DNA of 64,000 nt. Origin: Clostridium muellerianum (lineage in GTDB: Bacteria > Bacillota > Clostridia > Clostridiales > Clostridiaceae). This document shows, one piece after another, positions 52,817-61,979 of this stretch. Location of the stretch: the NCBI RefSeq assembly GCF_012926525.1, contig NZ_JABBNI010000058.1, forward strand, positions 62,001-126,000, in the 5' to 3' direction. Position numbers and translations under genes: made by a program. Position 1 is the stretch's first letter. Each line of letters begins with the position of its first letter. Below the pieces are notes generated by a model. That model had not been told where the DNA came from, made no database searches, and saw only the letters and a list, made by a program, of their open reading frames with translations.

Positions 52817-54088
52817 ATGAATATAGTAAAAAAGTATGAAGAATTAACTAAAAAGGAAGCTAAAACTAACCCAAAACTAGCATACAACATGATTAAATTG
52901 GGACTTTTTTTTGAAAAACAAATAGTAAAATTATCGTCTAAAGAAGTTCCAAAAGCATATACAGAGTTAAGTTTAATAGCTGTTAATTCAATTCTAAAGG
53001 CATTAAAAAATCCTGAAAATTCTGCATGGGTTAATATCTTTACTCCAGTAGAAATATTACAATGCTTTGACATAAATCCTTTATCAATAGAATGTATGTC
53101 ATGCTTTATGTCAGGATTTCAATGTGAAGATTTTGTAAATGAATATGCTGAAAATATGGGTGTAGCAGAAACCTTATGCTCTTATCATAAAGGTTTTATT
53201 GGAACAGTTGAAAGCGGAATACTTCCAGAACCTAAATTTGCATTTACAACATCTACTTGCTGTGACGGCAATATTAACACAATACGTTATCTTACTGCAA
53301 AACACAATTTAGACTCATATATATTAGACATTCCTTATGAGTATTCTTTAAAAAGTGAAAAATATGTTGTAACTCAATTGAAGCATATGATTTCTATGAT
53401 TGAGGAGAAATGTAATAAAAAATTTAATGAGGATAAATTAAAAGAAATATTAAAAAGAGAAAATGAATCTAAGAGGCTTTTTAAAGAATACTTAAAATAT
53501 CAAAGAACAAAATATTATCCAAGCTCTTTAACGTTACATATGTATATGCTGTTTGCATCTCATGTGGGTATAGGAACTAAAGAAATTTATGATTTTTACA
53601 AGTTATTAGTGGAAGACATAAAGAAGTATCCTGAAAGTGAAGGAGTAAAGATATTTTGGGTTCATCTTTTACCATACTATCAAGAGACGATGAAGGAATA
53701 TTTTAATTTTAATCCTAAATATCAGGTTCAATGTTATGATACAAACTTTGATTATATGGAGGAATTGGATATAGAACATCCACTAGAAGCATTAGCTAAA
53801 AAACTTATTTTAAATATATATAATGGTCCTTATGAAAGAAAGGTTGAAGCAATTGGAAAGGTAGTAGACGAGCTTGATTCGGATGCTGTTATCCACTTCT
53901 GTCACTGGGGGTGCAAGCAGTCTTCAGGTGGAGTAATGCAGCTTAAGCAGGCTATGAAAGAGAAAAGTATACCTATGCTTATTTTAGATGGTGATTGTAT
54001 GGATAGACGAAATTGCCATGATGGTCAGTTAAAAACCAGGTTGGAAGCATTCTTAGAAATACTAAAAAATACGGAGGCAAGCAGATGA
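52817..54088 (+). CDS. 2-hydroxyacyl-CoA dehydratase / double-cubane-type iron-sulfur subunit
   Basis: 423 residues of the HgdB/HgdC-BcrB/C-like D-component superfamily. Cys residues sit where the family binds its cluster: FDINPLSIECMSCFM, TSTCCDGNINTIRYL and HFCHWGCKQSSGG plus DGDCMDRRNCHDGQLKTRLEAFLEIL. The protein starts with a helical segment like these subunits. In this superfamily an ATP-driven activator passes a low-potential electron to the iron-sulfur subunit, which then dehydrates an acyl-CoA or reduces another difficult substrate. The next gene overlaps by 4 bases and provides both the partner and the activator. GAGGTGAAGC precedes the ATG. Confidence 0.8.
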   Translation: MNIVKKYEELTKKEAKTNPKLAYNMIKLGLFFEKQIVKLSSKEVPKAYTELSLIAVNSILKALKNPENSAWVNIFTPVEILQCFDINPLSIECMSCFMSGFQCEDFVNEYAENMGVAETLCSYHKGFIGTVESGILPEPKFAFTTSTCCDGNINTIRYLTAKHNLDSYILDIPYEYSLKSEKYVVTQLKHMISMIEEKCNKKFNEDKLKEILKRENESKRLFKEYLKYQRTKYYPSSLTLHMYMLFASHVGIGTKEIYDFYKLLVEDIKKYPESEGVKIFWVHLLPYYQETMKEYFNFNPKYQVQCYDTNFDYMEELDIEHPLEALAKKLILNIYNGPYERKVEAIGKVVDELDSDAVIHFCHWGCKQSSGGVMQLKQAMKEKSIPMLILDGDCMDRRNCHDGQLKTRLEAFLEILKNTEASR

Positions 54089-55788
54089 TTGGATATACAT
54101 GTAAATATGCACCTATAGAAATATTTACAAGCTTAGGAGTTAAGGTAAAGAGAATTGAGCCTAATGTAACAAGTTATGATAAAGCAGAAACAATAATGCA
54201 TACTAATTTGTGTTCCTATGTTAAGGGTGTATTGGAAGATGTGATTATGAATGATTATGAAGGAGTAATATTAACCAGCTGTTGTGATAGTACTAGAAGA
54301 CTATATGATACACTAAAAGATAACTTTCCAGATAAATTTATTTATATATTAGATTTACCAAGAAAGGTTAATGAAGAATCTGTTAAGCTTTATGAAGATA
54401 CAGTTAAGGAAATGTTGTATTCTTATGAAAGGTTTAGTAGGAAAATATTTGACGAGAAAAAACTTAAGGAAGTATGCGATTCACTAAAAGTCCAATCCAT
54501 TAAACCTTCAAAAGGGCTAAATATAGGATTAATGGGTGCAAGATGCAATGATGGAATAATTGAATTAGTTAAGAGCTATGATGCTAATGTATTGTTTAAT
54601 ATTTCATGTACTGGAGATGAACGAAAATACGATTTAAAGAGTGAAAACATATATCATGAATATATAAAAGACTTATTAAGCAAACTTCCATGTTTGCATA
54701 TGACAGATATTAGTGAAAGAGAGAGTTTTCTTGAGGAGCAGAAGAAAAATTTAGATGGAATTGTTTATCATACAGTTAAGTTTTGTGATATTTATTCTTA
54801 TGAATATGCATATATTAAGGAAAATTATGATATTCCTGTATTAAAAGTAGAAACGGATTATACTAAGCAATGCGAAGGTCAAATAAAAACAAGAGTTGAA
54901 GCTTTTATTGAAGCGTTAAAAGCAAAGAACGGGATAGGTGATGATGTTATGGAAAAACGTATTGATGATAGGCTAAACAGTAAGGATATCATGGAAGACA
55001 CTACAGGAAAAAGATATGTAATGGGAATTGATAGTGGTTCAACATCAACTAATGCTGTTATTTTAGATAGTGATAAGAAAATTGTAGCTTATACTGTAGT
55101 GAGAACTGGAGCTAAAAGTAGTGAAAGTGCTAAGAGAGCTTTAGATGAAGTACTTAAAAAGGCTGGAATGGATAGAGAAAGACTTTCACTAATTGTGTCT
55201 ACAGGTTATGGAAGAGTTAGTATACCTTTTGCAGATAAAGAAGTAACAGAAATAAGCTGCCATGGAAAGGGTGCTCATTATATAAATTCTAAAATTAGAA
55301 CAATAATAGATATTGGTGGACAGGATAGCAAAGTTATTAAACTAAATGAAAAAGGTGAGGTAATTGACTTTGTAATGAATGATAAGTGTGCAGCAGGAAC
55401 AGGAAGATTTTTAGAAATGATGGCTAGAACTTTAGAAATAGATATAAAAGATATGGGGCCAGAGTCTTTAAAATGGAAGGAAAGTATAAAAATAAGTAGT
55501 ATGTGTTCTGTTTTTGCTGAGTCAGAAGTAATTTCGCTTATTGCACAAAATAAAGAAAAAGCCGATATTATTCATGCTTTAAATCAATCTATATCCAGCA
55601 AAACCAATGCTCTTCTTGGAAGGGTAGGAAAAGAAAGTGAATTTATGATGACAGGTGGAGTAGCGAAGAATATAGGGGTTGTAAAAGCTTTAGAAGAAAA
55701 AATAGGAGAAAAGCTATTTATATCTGATGAGCCAGAAATAGTTGGAGCAATAGGAGCAGCATTGTTTGGCTTTGAAGGGTTAGAATAG
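54085..55788 (+). CDS. Dehydratase-like subunit fused to its BadF/HgdC-type ATPase activator
   Basis: 567 residues in two parts. Residues 1-285 are a shorter D-component-like unit with Cys in TNLCSYVKG, LTSCCDSTRR and TVKFCDIYSYEY. Residues 310-567 are a complete acyl-CoA dehydratase activase: YVMGIDSGSTSTNAVIL (phosphate 1), VSTGYGRV, IDIGGQDSKVI (phosphate 2), NDKCAAGTGRFLEMMA and SMCSVFAESEVISLIA, with the two Cys that bridge a [4Fe-4S] cluster between monomers, and MTGGVAKN. Activator and acceptor are normally separate proteins. The start overlaps the previous stop (ATGA), so stoichiometric expression is expected. Confidence 0.85.
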   Translation: MIGYTCKYAPIEIFTSLGVKVKRIEPNVTSYDKAETIMHTNLCSYVKGVLEDVIMNDYEGVILTSCCDSTRRLYDTLKDNFPDKFIYILDLPRKVNEESVKLYEDTVKEMLYSYERFSRKIFDEKKLKEVCDSLKVQSIKPSKGLNIGLMGARCNDGIIELVKSYDANVLFNISCTGDERKYDLKSENIYHEYIKDLLSKLPCLHMTDISERESFLEEQKKNLDGIVYHTVKFCDIYSYEYAYIKENYDIPVLKVETDYTKQCEGQIKTRVEAFIEALKAKNGIGDDVMEKRIDDRLNSKDIMEDTTGKRYVMGIDSGSTSTNAVILDSDKKIVAYTVVRTGAKSSESAKRALDEVLKKAGMDRERLSLIVSTGYGRVSIPFADKEVTEISCHGKGAHYINSKIRTIIDIGGQDSKVIKLNEKGEVIDFVMNDKCAAGTGRFLEMMARTLEIDIKDMGPESLKWKESIKISSMCSVFAESEVISLIAQNKEKADIIHALNQSISSKTNALLGRVGKESEFMMTGGVAKNIGVVKALEEKIGEKLFISDEPEIVGAIGAALFGFEGLE

Positions 55789-55890
55789 AAGGTTTAAACT
55801 TGTGAAAGATAGATAGAGCACTATTTTTATTATCACTCATCATATTCCTTATACATATTATAGAACAAGAAGTTATGAGGAGGAATAGAG

Positions 55891-56820
55891 ATGAGTAGAA
55901 ATCATGTAAGTCATGTAAATAATGTAAGTGATGTAAGTGATGTAAACAATATAGATAATTCTAAAACTGAGCCAGTAGAGAAAGTGAGTAAGAAAGTAAG
56001 TCAGTGTGAAGAAAAAATAAAGAGTGTTGAAGAATATCTTAATGCTATAGATAGTATTTATAAAAAATTCTGGGAAGAAAATCAGAGTAATGATACTATT
56101 AAGTATAGTCCTAAAATTTGGTATAGAGGTGTTAGAGCTCAGGATTATGAGATGTTACCTTCTATTTCAAGAAATGGATTAAATGTAAGTCATGAAACAA
56201 TATTTTTATCCAAATTCAAATCAAAATCAATACCTTATTTAGGTCAGTTACCAGCATATCCTTTTTCAAAAGGACTTTCTGGTTATTGGGATTGGATGTT
56301 TTTAATGCAGCATTATGGTGTACCTACAAGACTTATGGATTGGTCTGAGGATGCATTAGTAGCACTTCTTTTTGCTATTAATGTAGATGCAACAGATAAA
56401 GAATTAGCTAAAGATCCTGCGGTTTGGTGTTTGAATCCTGTTAAATTAAATGAAGCTTTTAAGTTTAATGATGTTTACCCATTAGGATATATTCCTAATG
56501 TAGAGGAAAAGGAAGTATACGAGATGTTTGGACCAGAACAAAGTGGATTTGTTAATAAGAAGCCCTGTGCAGTTTATGGACCTTTGAATAGTACAAGAAT
56601 TGTGGCTCAAAAAGGAGTATTTACAATTTTTCCGTATAATAACAATATGACTGAATTTGATAAGCTTCTAGATAGTTCTGACTATATGGAAAAACTTATA
56701 ATATGCAAGGATTCAAGGGAAGATATTACAGAACAGCTTAGGAAATATGGTATAAACTACGCACAATTATTTCCTGAAATTGAGTATGTTTCAAAAGAAA
56801 TATTTGAAGAGGGATATTAG
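55891..56820 (+). CDS. FRG-domain protein
   Basis: 309 residues. A short Asn/Ser/Val/Asp repeat (residues 5-24: HVSHVNNVSDVSDVNNIDN) leads into a linker and then an FRG domain: KIWYRGVRAQDYEMLPSISR, MFLMQHYGVPTRLMDWSEDALVALLFAI, RIVAQKGVFTIF. The WYRG, QHYGxPTRLxDW and Q.G.F motifs define the family. FRG domains often occur beside phage-defence or toxin modules but their chemistry is not settled. GAGGAGG-like site before the ATG. The N-terminal repeat comes from a 9-bp tandem repeat in the DNA (55905-55955). Confidence 0.82.
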   Translation: MSRNHVSHVNNVSDVSDVNNIDNSKTEPVEKVSKKVSQCEEKIKSVEEYLNAIDSIYKKFWEENQSNDTIKYSPKIWYRGVRAQDYEMLPSISRNGLNVSHETIFLSKFKSKSIPYLGQLPAYPFSKGLSGYWDWMFLMQHYGVPTRLMDWSEDALVALLFAINVDATDKELAKDPAVWCLNPVKLNEAFKFNDVYPLGYIPNVEEKEVYEMFGPEQSGFVNKKPCAVYGPLNSTRIVAQKGVFTIFPYNNNMTEFDKLLDSSDYMEKLIICKDSREDITEQLRKYGINYAQLFPEIEYVSKEIFEEGY

Positions 56821-56870
56821 CATAGAAGGGTTTCACTGTGATATAATTCTTTGTAGGAATTATTTAGTAG

Positions 56871-56957
56871 TAAAATTTTCGCAGTTTAAAAATATTGCGA
56901 AGCTTTTGTCTGGCAGTATGCTTATATTATGCCCAAATTTTGTATGCGCTAAAATTG
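56871..56957. repeat. Repeat family 2, copy D
   Basis: TAAAATTTTCGCAG left end, CGCTAAAATT right end; inner AATATTGCGAAGC and GCAGTATGCTTATATTATGCC match the cores of the other copies. Confidence 0.75.
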
Positions 56958-57047
56958 GGGTAATATTTTATTAACCTATGGGGAAAATATTATGAACAGT
57001 AAAAATAATGGTAGCAGAATCGTTTGAAAAACCGTTGATGAAAAAAA

Positions 57048-57077
57048 TCACAAAATGTAACATATATTGTTTTGTGA
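57048..57077 (+). terminator. Hairpin before the tyrS promoter
   Basis: TCACAAAA / TTTTGTGA with a 14-base loop, followed by CTTTACTTTT. It may end the FRG transcript; it overlaps the tyrS promoter by composition. Confidence 0.45.
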
Positions 57078-57078
57078 C

Positions 57079-57107
57079 TTTACTTTTATTAATTTATAAA
57101 TTATAAT
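57079..57107 (+). promoter_or_regulatory. Promoter of the tyrS T-box transcript
   Basis: TTTACT (57079-57084), 17-bp spacer, TATAAT (57102-57107). Transcription would begin near 57114, at the start of the T-box leader. Confidence 0.65.
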
Positions 57108-57124
57108 TAAATTATCTAAAAGCT

Positions 57125-57378
57125 ATGAAAGGAATAAGTAGGTCAGTTTTATGTTATTTAGAGAGCATTTGGTTGGTGAGAAGATGCAAACACACTGATT
57201 CGAAATACATCCTGGAGCTGCTGCCTGAATTATAGTAGGGTTTGACGGGCACGCCCGATATAGCGTGAGAGTGTGATTGCACTCAGTGAGGGAAATTCTG
57301 TGAGGAATTTCTAAGTCAGAGGTGGTACCGCAATTTTTGCCTTCTGTTCCAATTGGAGCAGAAGGCTTTTTTATTAAG
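57125..57378 (+). ncRNA. T-box riboswitch (Tyr)
   Basis: The T-box sequence AGGTGGTACCGCAA is at 57320-57333, and the terminator GCCTTCTG...CAGAAGGC with T6 at 57339-57372. Stem I holds GAAATACATCC, where TAC is a fitting Tyr specifier codon, followed by the usual AGCTGCTGCC region. Uncharged tRNA-Tyr would bind and favour the antiterminator. Confidence 0.93.
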
Positions 57379-57440
57379 CAATCATCTGATTATAAGGAGG
57401 ATGAGCTTCATTACTAAATATTTTTGATAGGAGTGTTATA

Positions 57441-58664
57441 ATGAAAATTTATGATGAACTAGTAGCTCGTGGCTTGATTGCACAGGTTACTGATGAAAGT
57501 GAAATTAAAGAACTTATTGATAATGGTAAGGCAACCTTTTATATTGGATTTGATCCAACTGCTGATTCTTTACATGTTGGTCATTTTATGACTCTTTGCC
57601 TTATGAAGCGTTTGCAGATGGCAGGCAATAAACCTATAGTTCTTTTAGGCGGTGGAACTGGTCATGTTGGTGATCCATCTGGACGTACTGATTTACGTTC
57701 TATGATGACACCTGAAACAATTCAGCATAACTGTGACTGTTTTAAGAAGCAGATGGAAAGATTTATTGAATTTGGTGAAGACAAGGCAATTATGCTTAAC
57801 AATGCAGAGTGGCTTTTAAAGCTGAATTACATTGATTTCCTTCGTGATGTAGGAGCTTGTTTTTCTGTAAATAATATGCTACGTGCAGAATGTTATAAAC
57901 AGAGAATGGAAAAAGGGCTATCTTTCTTAGAATTTAACTACATGATTATGCAATCTTATGATTTTTATTATCTTCATAAAAATTATGGTTGTAATATGCA
58001 GTTTGGCGGCGATGACCAATGGTCTAATATGCTAGGTGGTACAGAATTGATTCGCCGTAAACTAGGTGAAGATGCATATGCTATGACAATTACATTGCTT
58101 TTAAATTCTGAAGGTAAGAAAATGGGTAAGACTTCTAGCGGAGCTGTATGGCTTGACCCTAATAAAACATCACCTTTTGAATTCTTTCAATATTGGAGAA
58201 ATGTTGGAGATGCTGATGTTCTTAAATGCATACGTATGCTTACCTTCTTGCCACTTGAACAGGTTAACGCAATGGACAAATGGGAAGGTAGCCAGTTAAA
58301 TGAGGCTAAGGAAATATTAGCTTATGAATTGACTAAGCTAGTTCATGGTGAAGAAGAAGCAGAAAAGGCAAAAAATGCTTCTCATGCTCTTTTTGCAGGT
58401 GGTACAGATGACTCTAATATGCCAACTACTGAAATTTCAGATGACCAGCTAAATGATGGTGTTATTAGCATTTTAGATTTAATGGTAGCATGTGGTTTAA
58501 CTGCGTCTAAGAGTGAAGCAAGACGTGTAGTTCAACAGGGTGGTGTATTTGTTGATGATGATAAAGTTAAATCCATTGACTATAATATTACTTTAGAACA
58601 ACTAAAAAATGGTGTTAAAATACGTAAAGGAAAGAAAACTTATCATAAGGCTTTGATAAAGTAG
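57441..58664 (+). CDS. tyrS: Tyrosyl-tRNA synthetase
   Basis: 407 residues, class I. The HIGH-type motif is HVGHFMTL, the signature loop KMGKTSSG, tRNA/tyrosine pocket FLEFNYMIMQSYDF and GGDDQWSNM, and the last 70 residues are an S4 domain (ASKSEARRVVQQGGVFVDD). Arg is mostly CGT here, while neighbours use AGA, so the gene may have come from another Firmicute. It is controlled by the T-box in front of it. GATAGGAG precedes the ATG. Confidence 0.95.
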   Translation: MKIYDELVARGLIAQVTDESEIKELIDNGKATFYIGFDPTADSLHVGHFMTLCLMKRLQMAGNKPIVLLGGGTGHVGDPSGRTDLRSMMTPETIQHNCDCFKKQMERFIEFGEDKAIMLNNAEWLLKLNYIDFLRDVGACFSVNNMLRAECYKQRMEKGLSFLEFNYMIMQSYDFYYLHKNYGCNMQFGGDDQWSNMLGGTELIRRKLGEDAYAMTITLLLNSEGKKMGKTSSGAVWLDPNKTSPFEFFQYWRNVGDADVLKCIRMLTFLPLEQVNAMDKWEGSQLNEAKEILAYELTKLVHGEEEAEKAKNASHALFAGGTDDSNMPTTEISDDQLNDGVISILDLMVACGLTASKSEARRVVQQGGVFVDDDKVKSIDYNITLEQLKNGVKIRKGKKTYHKALIK

Positions 58665-58686
58665 ATTAGATAAAATACAATTAAAG

Positions 58687-58728
58687 AATAGTAGTTATCC
58701 AATTTGACATGGAGCTACTATTTTTTAA
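58687..58728 (+). terminator. Terminator after tyrS
   Basis: AATAGTAG / CTACTATT with a 26-base loop, followed by TTTTTAAT. Confidence 0.65.
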
Positions 58729-58785
58729 TATGATTGAGAATATATTTATTAAAGCTAAATGTTAATTATAAGAGGAGGAATTAGC

Positions 58786-59304
58786 ATGAAAACTAATAAA
58801 AAGGTTTTAAGTCTTATTCATAGCGATTTTGAGGATTTAGAATTTTGGTATCCTATTTTAAGGCTTAAAGAAGAAGGAGTAGAAGTAATTGTAGCTGGTG
58901 AAAAAGCTGGTGAAACATATATTGGTAAGTATGGAGTTCCTGCACACTCAGACTGTGCTTTTTCAGAAATAAAGGTAGAAGAATTTGACGGTATTTTAAT
59001 ACCAGGAGGGTGGGCTCCAGATAAACTAAGAAGATTTCCAGAAGTTATAGACATAGTAAGAAAGATGAATGATGAAAACAAGGTAGTGGGACAAATATGT
59101 CATGCTGGATGGGTAGCAATCTCAGCAAAGATTTTAAAAGGAAAAAAGGTTACAAGTACTCCAGGAATAAAGGATGATATGGAAAATGCAGGTGCAACCT
59201 GGATTGATGAAGATGTAGTTATAGACAAGAATCTTGTTTCTAGCAGGCGACCAATGGATTTACCTATATATATGAAGAAATATATTGAAGTTTTGAACAA
59301 GTAG
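58786..59304 (+). CDS. PfpI/DJ-1-family protein
   Basis: 172 residues: KVLSLIHSDFEDLEFWYPILRL with the conserved Glu, GILIPGGWAPDKLRRFPEV and the nucleophile segment VVGQICHAGWVAISAKIL with the Cys-His pair of PfpI proteins. STPGIKDDMENAGATWIDE follows as in the PfpI protease/deglycase group. It is closer to PfpI than the DJ-1 protein at 35.3 kb. Start ATG 58786 behind AGAGGAGG. Confidence 0.9.
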   Translation: MKTNKKVLSLIHSDFEDLEFWYPILRLKEEGVEVIVAGEKAGETYIGKYGVPAHSDCAFSEIKVEEFDGILIPGGWAPDKLRRFPEVIDIVRKMNDENKVVGQICHAGWVAISAKILKGKKVTSTPGIKDDMENAGATWIDEDVVIDKNLVSSRRPMDLPIYMKKYIEVLNK

Positions 59305-59344
59305 TTATAATAAGCTAAAAAATATATATAAGTATATTTTATAA

Positions 59345-59375
59345 TTTCTCCAAGAAGTTTTTTGGAGAATTTTTC
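59345..59375 (+). terminator. Terminator
   Basis: TTCTCCAA / TTGGAGAA stem, T5 following. Confidence 0.75.
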
Positions 59376-59459
59376 TATGTATATAAATATAGGAATAATA
59401 CTAATTTGCTATAGGTTTGTAAGAAATATTTAGTATAATAGGTGTATGAGGTGAGTTTT

Positions 59460-61886
59460 TTGAAGATAAACAATTTTTTTAGCTTTATGCTATTATTATC
59501 TGCATTAGTATTGTTTTTTATAGGGTGTTTTTCATGGAAAAGAGGCAAGAAATATGTTTCTATATCTTTGATTCCTGTATCAATTTATGCATGTGGATAT
59601 GCATTTGAAATACTAAGTACAAGTATTGAATGGGTAAAATTTTGGGTTAAGGTGGAATATTTAGGAGGAGCTTTTTTAGGAGCACTATGGTTAATGTTTG
59701 CAATTAATTTTACTGGGAGCATGGACAAAATTAAGAGAAAAACCTTAATGCTAATATATATTATACCTACTATAACATTAATAGTTAATTATACAAATGA
59801 TTTTCACCATCTGTTTTATAAAAAAATGTATATTAACAATCAAGGGGTTTTTCCAATTTTAGAGGTAATACATGGACCATGGTATTGGATACATACAATA
59901 TATAACTATGTATTAATGCTTGTAGGACTGGTAGTTTTTATAAGGGCTTATTTAAAAGCAGTATCAATTATAAGAAAGCAAATATTACTTTTAATAATAG
60001 CCTGGATAATTCCATGGATTTCAGATGTTATTTACATTTTGGGATTACTTCGTTTAGATGTGGATTTAGCTCCACTTGCACTTTGTGTTTCAGCAATAAT
60101 ATATAGTTTTGCTGTGCTAAGATTTAAACTTTTAAAACTTACACCAATTGCACTGGATAAAGTTTTTTCTAATATGTTAGAAGGGGTCATAATATTGGAC
60201 TGTGAGAATAATATAGTGAATTTTAATGATGCATCGAAAAATATTATTTCAGAATTACAGTATATAGAAGCAGGTGATAAAAAAATTGATGAGGTATTGA
60301 AGGAGTATGAGACAATATTAAAAGCTGTAAATAATGATTGTTATAATGAAGGTTTAATAAGTATAAAGAATAAAGAGCAGTTAAGATATTATAAGATGAA
60401 CATTACCAATATATATGAGAGTAATGGTAAAAGTAGTGGTAAAATAATAATTTTGAATGATATTACTGAGTTTGAGTTGCAGAGGGAAAGGCTAACTGAT
60501 AATTTGAATTTTATTGAAACGCTTATGGATGCTATTCCCAATCCTATATATTTTAAGGATGAAAATGGAATATACAACCATTGTAATATTGCTTTTACAG
60601 AATATTTAGGGATTAAGAAAGAAAAAGTAATAGGAAATACTGTTTACGAAATATTTGAAAGGAAATTAGCAGAAACCTATGATAAAACAGATAAGAGTTT
60701 AATGGAGAAAGAAGGAGCTCAAGTTTATGAATCAAAGCTCATGCATAAGGATGGTATACATCATGATGTGATTTTTAATAAATCAGTTTTTGTAAATGAA
60801 CAGGGTAATTATAAAGGATTAGTTGGAGTTATACTAGATATTACAGAAGAAAAAAAGAATAGAGAAAAAATAAATAAGCTATTAAAGCTTAAGGAAGTTA
60901 TGCTGAATATTGGGTATTCTATTAATGAAATATCAGATATTAATGATTTGCTCCAATTAATATTAGATGAAGTTATTAACTCTATTGATATAAGAGGTTG
61001 TGGTTCTATAGTGCTTTTACATGAGGATAAAAATTTAAGAATAGCTGCATCTAAAGGCTATAATTCAGGAGATATTAAAAAATTTGTGATTACCCTTGAA
61101 GAATGTGTTGCATGGCGTAAGAATGAAGAAAATTTAAATAAGACAGTTATTTATAATGATATTGATAAAATGAAGAATGTAAGTATGTTAAACACAGCAG
61201 AAGGAAAAAAGATAAAATCTGTTGTTAGGTCACCAATTATTATAGATGATAATCTATATGGATTTTTAAATATTGATAGTATATATAATAATGTATTTGA
61301 TGAAGTATATTTAGAATTAATGGAATATGTAGCAAATCAAATTTCTATTGCAATTACTAAGCATAAGCTTTATGAAGAAATATTATATTTATCTAGATAT
61401 GATAAATTAACCAATGTGTATAATAGAAGTTATTTTGAACAATTACTTCGTAACAATATTTATAGCAATGGTACAAATAAAAAAGAATTTTTTTTAGCAG
61501 TTTGTGATTTAAATGGATTAAAATATATTAATGATAATTATGGACATTTAGCAGGAGATGAATTAATTAAAACATTTTCAAGAGGGCTAAGTAGTTTAGC
61601 TGAACCTTTTGACATTATAGGAAGATTTGGAGGGGACGAATTTGTTGGAGTTTTTTTTAATGTGGATTTCCAAAGTTTAAATAATAGATTTAAAGAATTG
61701 AGCAAAAGCTTTAAAAATAATCCAATAACTTTTGAGGAAAATAAAATTATTTGCAGCTATAGTTATGGAATTGTTGGATTTCCGAGGGATGGAGAGGAAA
61801 TTGATGAGCTAATAAAAATTGCTGACAAGCGTATGTATGAATATAAAAGTATGGTTAAAAAAATAATTACTAATAAAGATGTTTAG
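59460..61886 (+). CDS. Membrane PAS-PAS-GAF-GGDEF sensor diguanylate cyclase
   Basis: About 808 residues. An N-terminal membrane module of about seven helices (histidine-kinase 7TM type, SFMLLLSALVLFFIGCF to IIYSFAVLRFKLLKLTP), a first PAS-like segment (VFSNMLEGVIILDCENNIVNFND), a clear second PAS (LMDAIPNPIYFKDENGIYNHCN, with PAC ending VGVILDITEEKK), a GAF domain (residues 485-620) and a C-terminal GGDEF domain with the RYDKLTNVYNRSYFE start and GRFGGDEFVGVF. Substrate and metal residues are present, so it should make cyclic di-GMP. No EAL domain. TTG 59460 is taken as start, next to GAGGTGAG. Confidence 0.88.
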   Translation: MKINNFFSFMLLLSALVLFFIGCFSWKRGKKYVSISLIPVSIYACGYAFEILSTSIEWVKFWVKVEYLGGAFLGALWLMFAINFTGSMDKIKRKTLMLIYIIPTITLIVNYTNDFHHLFYKKMYINNQGVFPILEVIHGPWYWIHTIYNYVLMLVGLVVFIRAYLKAVSIIRKQILLLIIAWIIPWISDVIYILGLLRLDVDLAPLALCVSAIIYSFAVLRFKLLKLTPIALDKVFSNMLEGVIILDCENNIVNFNDASKNIISELQYIEAGDKKIDEVLKEYETILKAVNNDCYNEGLISIKNKEQLRYYKMNITNIYESNGKSSGKIIILNDITEFELQRERLTDNLNFIETLMDAIPNPIYFKDENGIYNHCNIAFTEYLGIKKEKVIGNTVYEIFERKLAETYDKTDKSLMEKEGAQVYESKLMHKDGIHHDVIFNKSVFVNEQGNYKGLVGVILDITEEKKNREKINKLLKLKEVMLNIGYSINEISDINDLLQLILDEVINSIDIRGCGSIVLLHEDKNLRIAASKGYNSGDIKKFVITLEECVAWRKNEENLNKTVIYNDIDKMKNVSMLNTAEGKKIKSVVRSPIIIDDNLYGFLNIDSIYNNVFDEVYLELMEYVANQISIAITKHKLYEEILYLSRYDKLTNVYNRSYFEQLLRNNIYSNGTNKKEFFLAVCDLNGLKYINDNYGHLAGDELIKTFSRGLSSLAEPFDIIGRFGGDEFVGVFFNVDFQSLNNRFKELSKSFKNNPITFEENKIICSYSYGIVGFPRDGEEIDELIKIADKRMYEYKSMVKKIITNKDV

Positions 61887-61902
61887 ATATACCAATCAAT
61901 AT

Positions 61903-61945
61903 TCTATACAAGTTTGTGTAAATCAAATTTGTATAGGTTTTTATT
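61903..61945 (+). terminator. Terminator after the GGDEF gene
   Basis: CTATACAAGTTTG / CAAATTTGTATAG stem, TTTTT following. Confidence 0.8.
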
Positions 61946-61979
61946 TATATTTAAATCGTTAGCATTTATATATAACATA

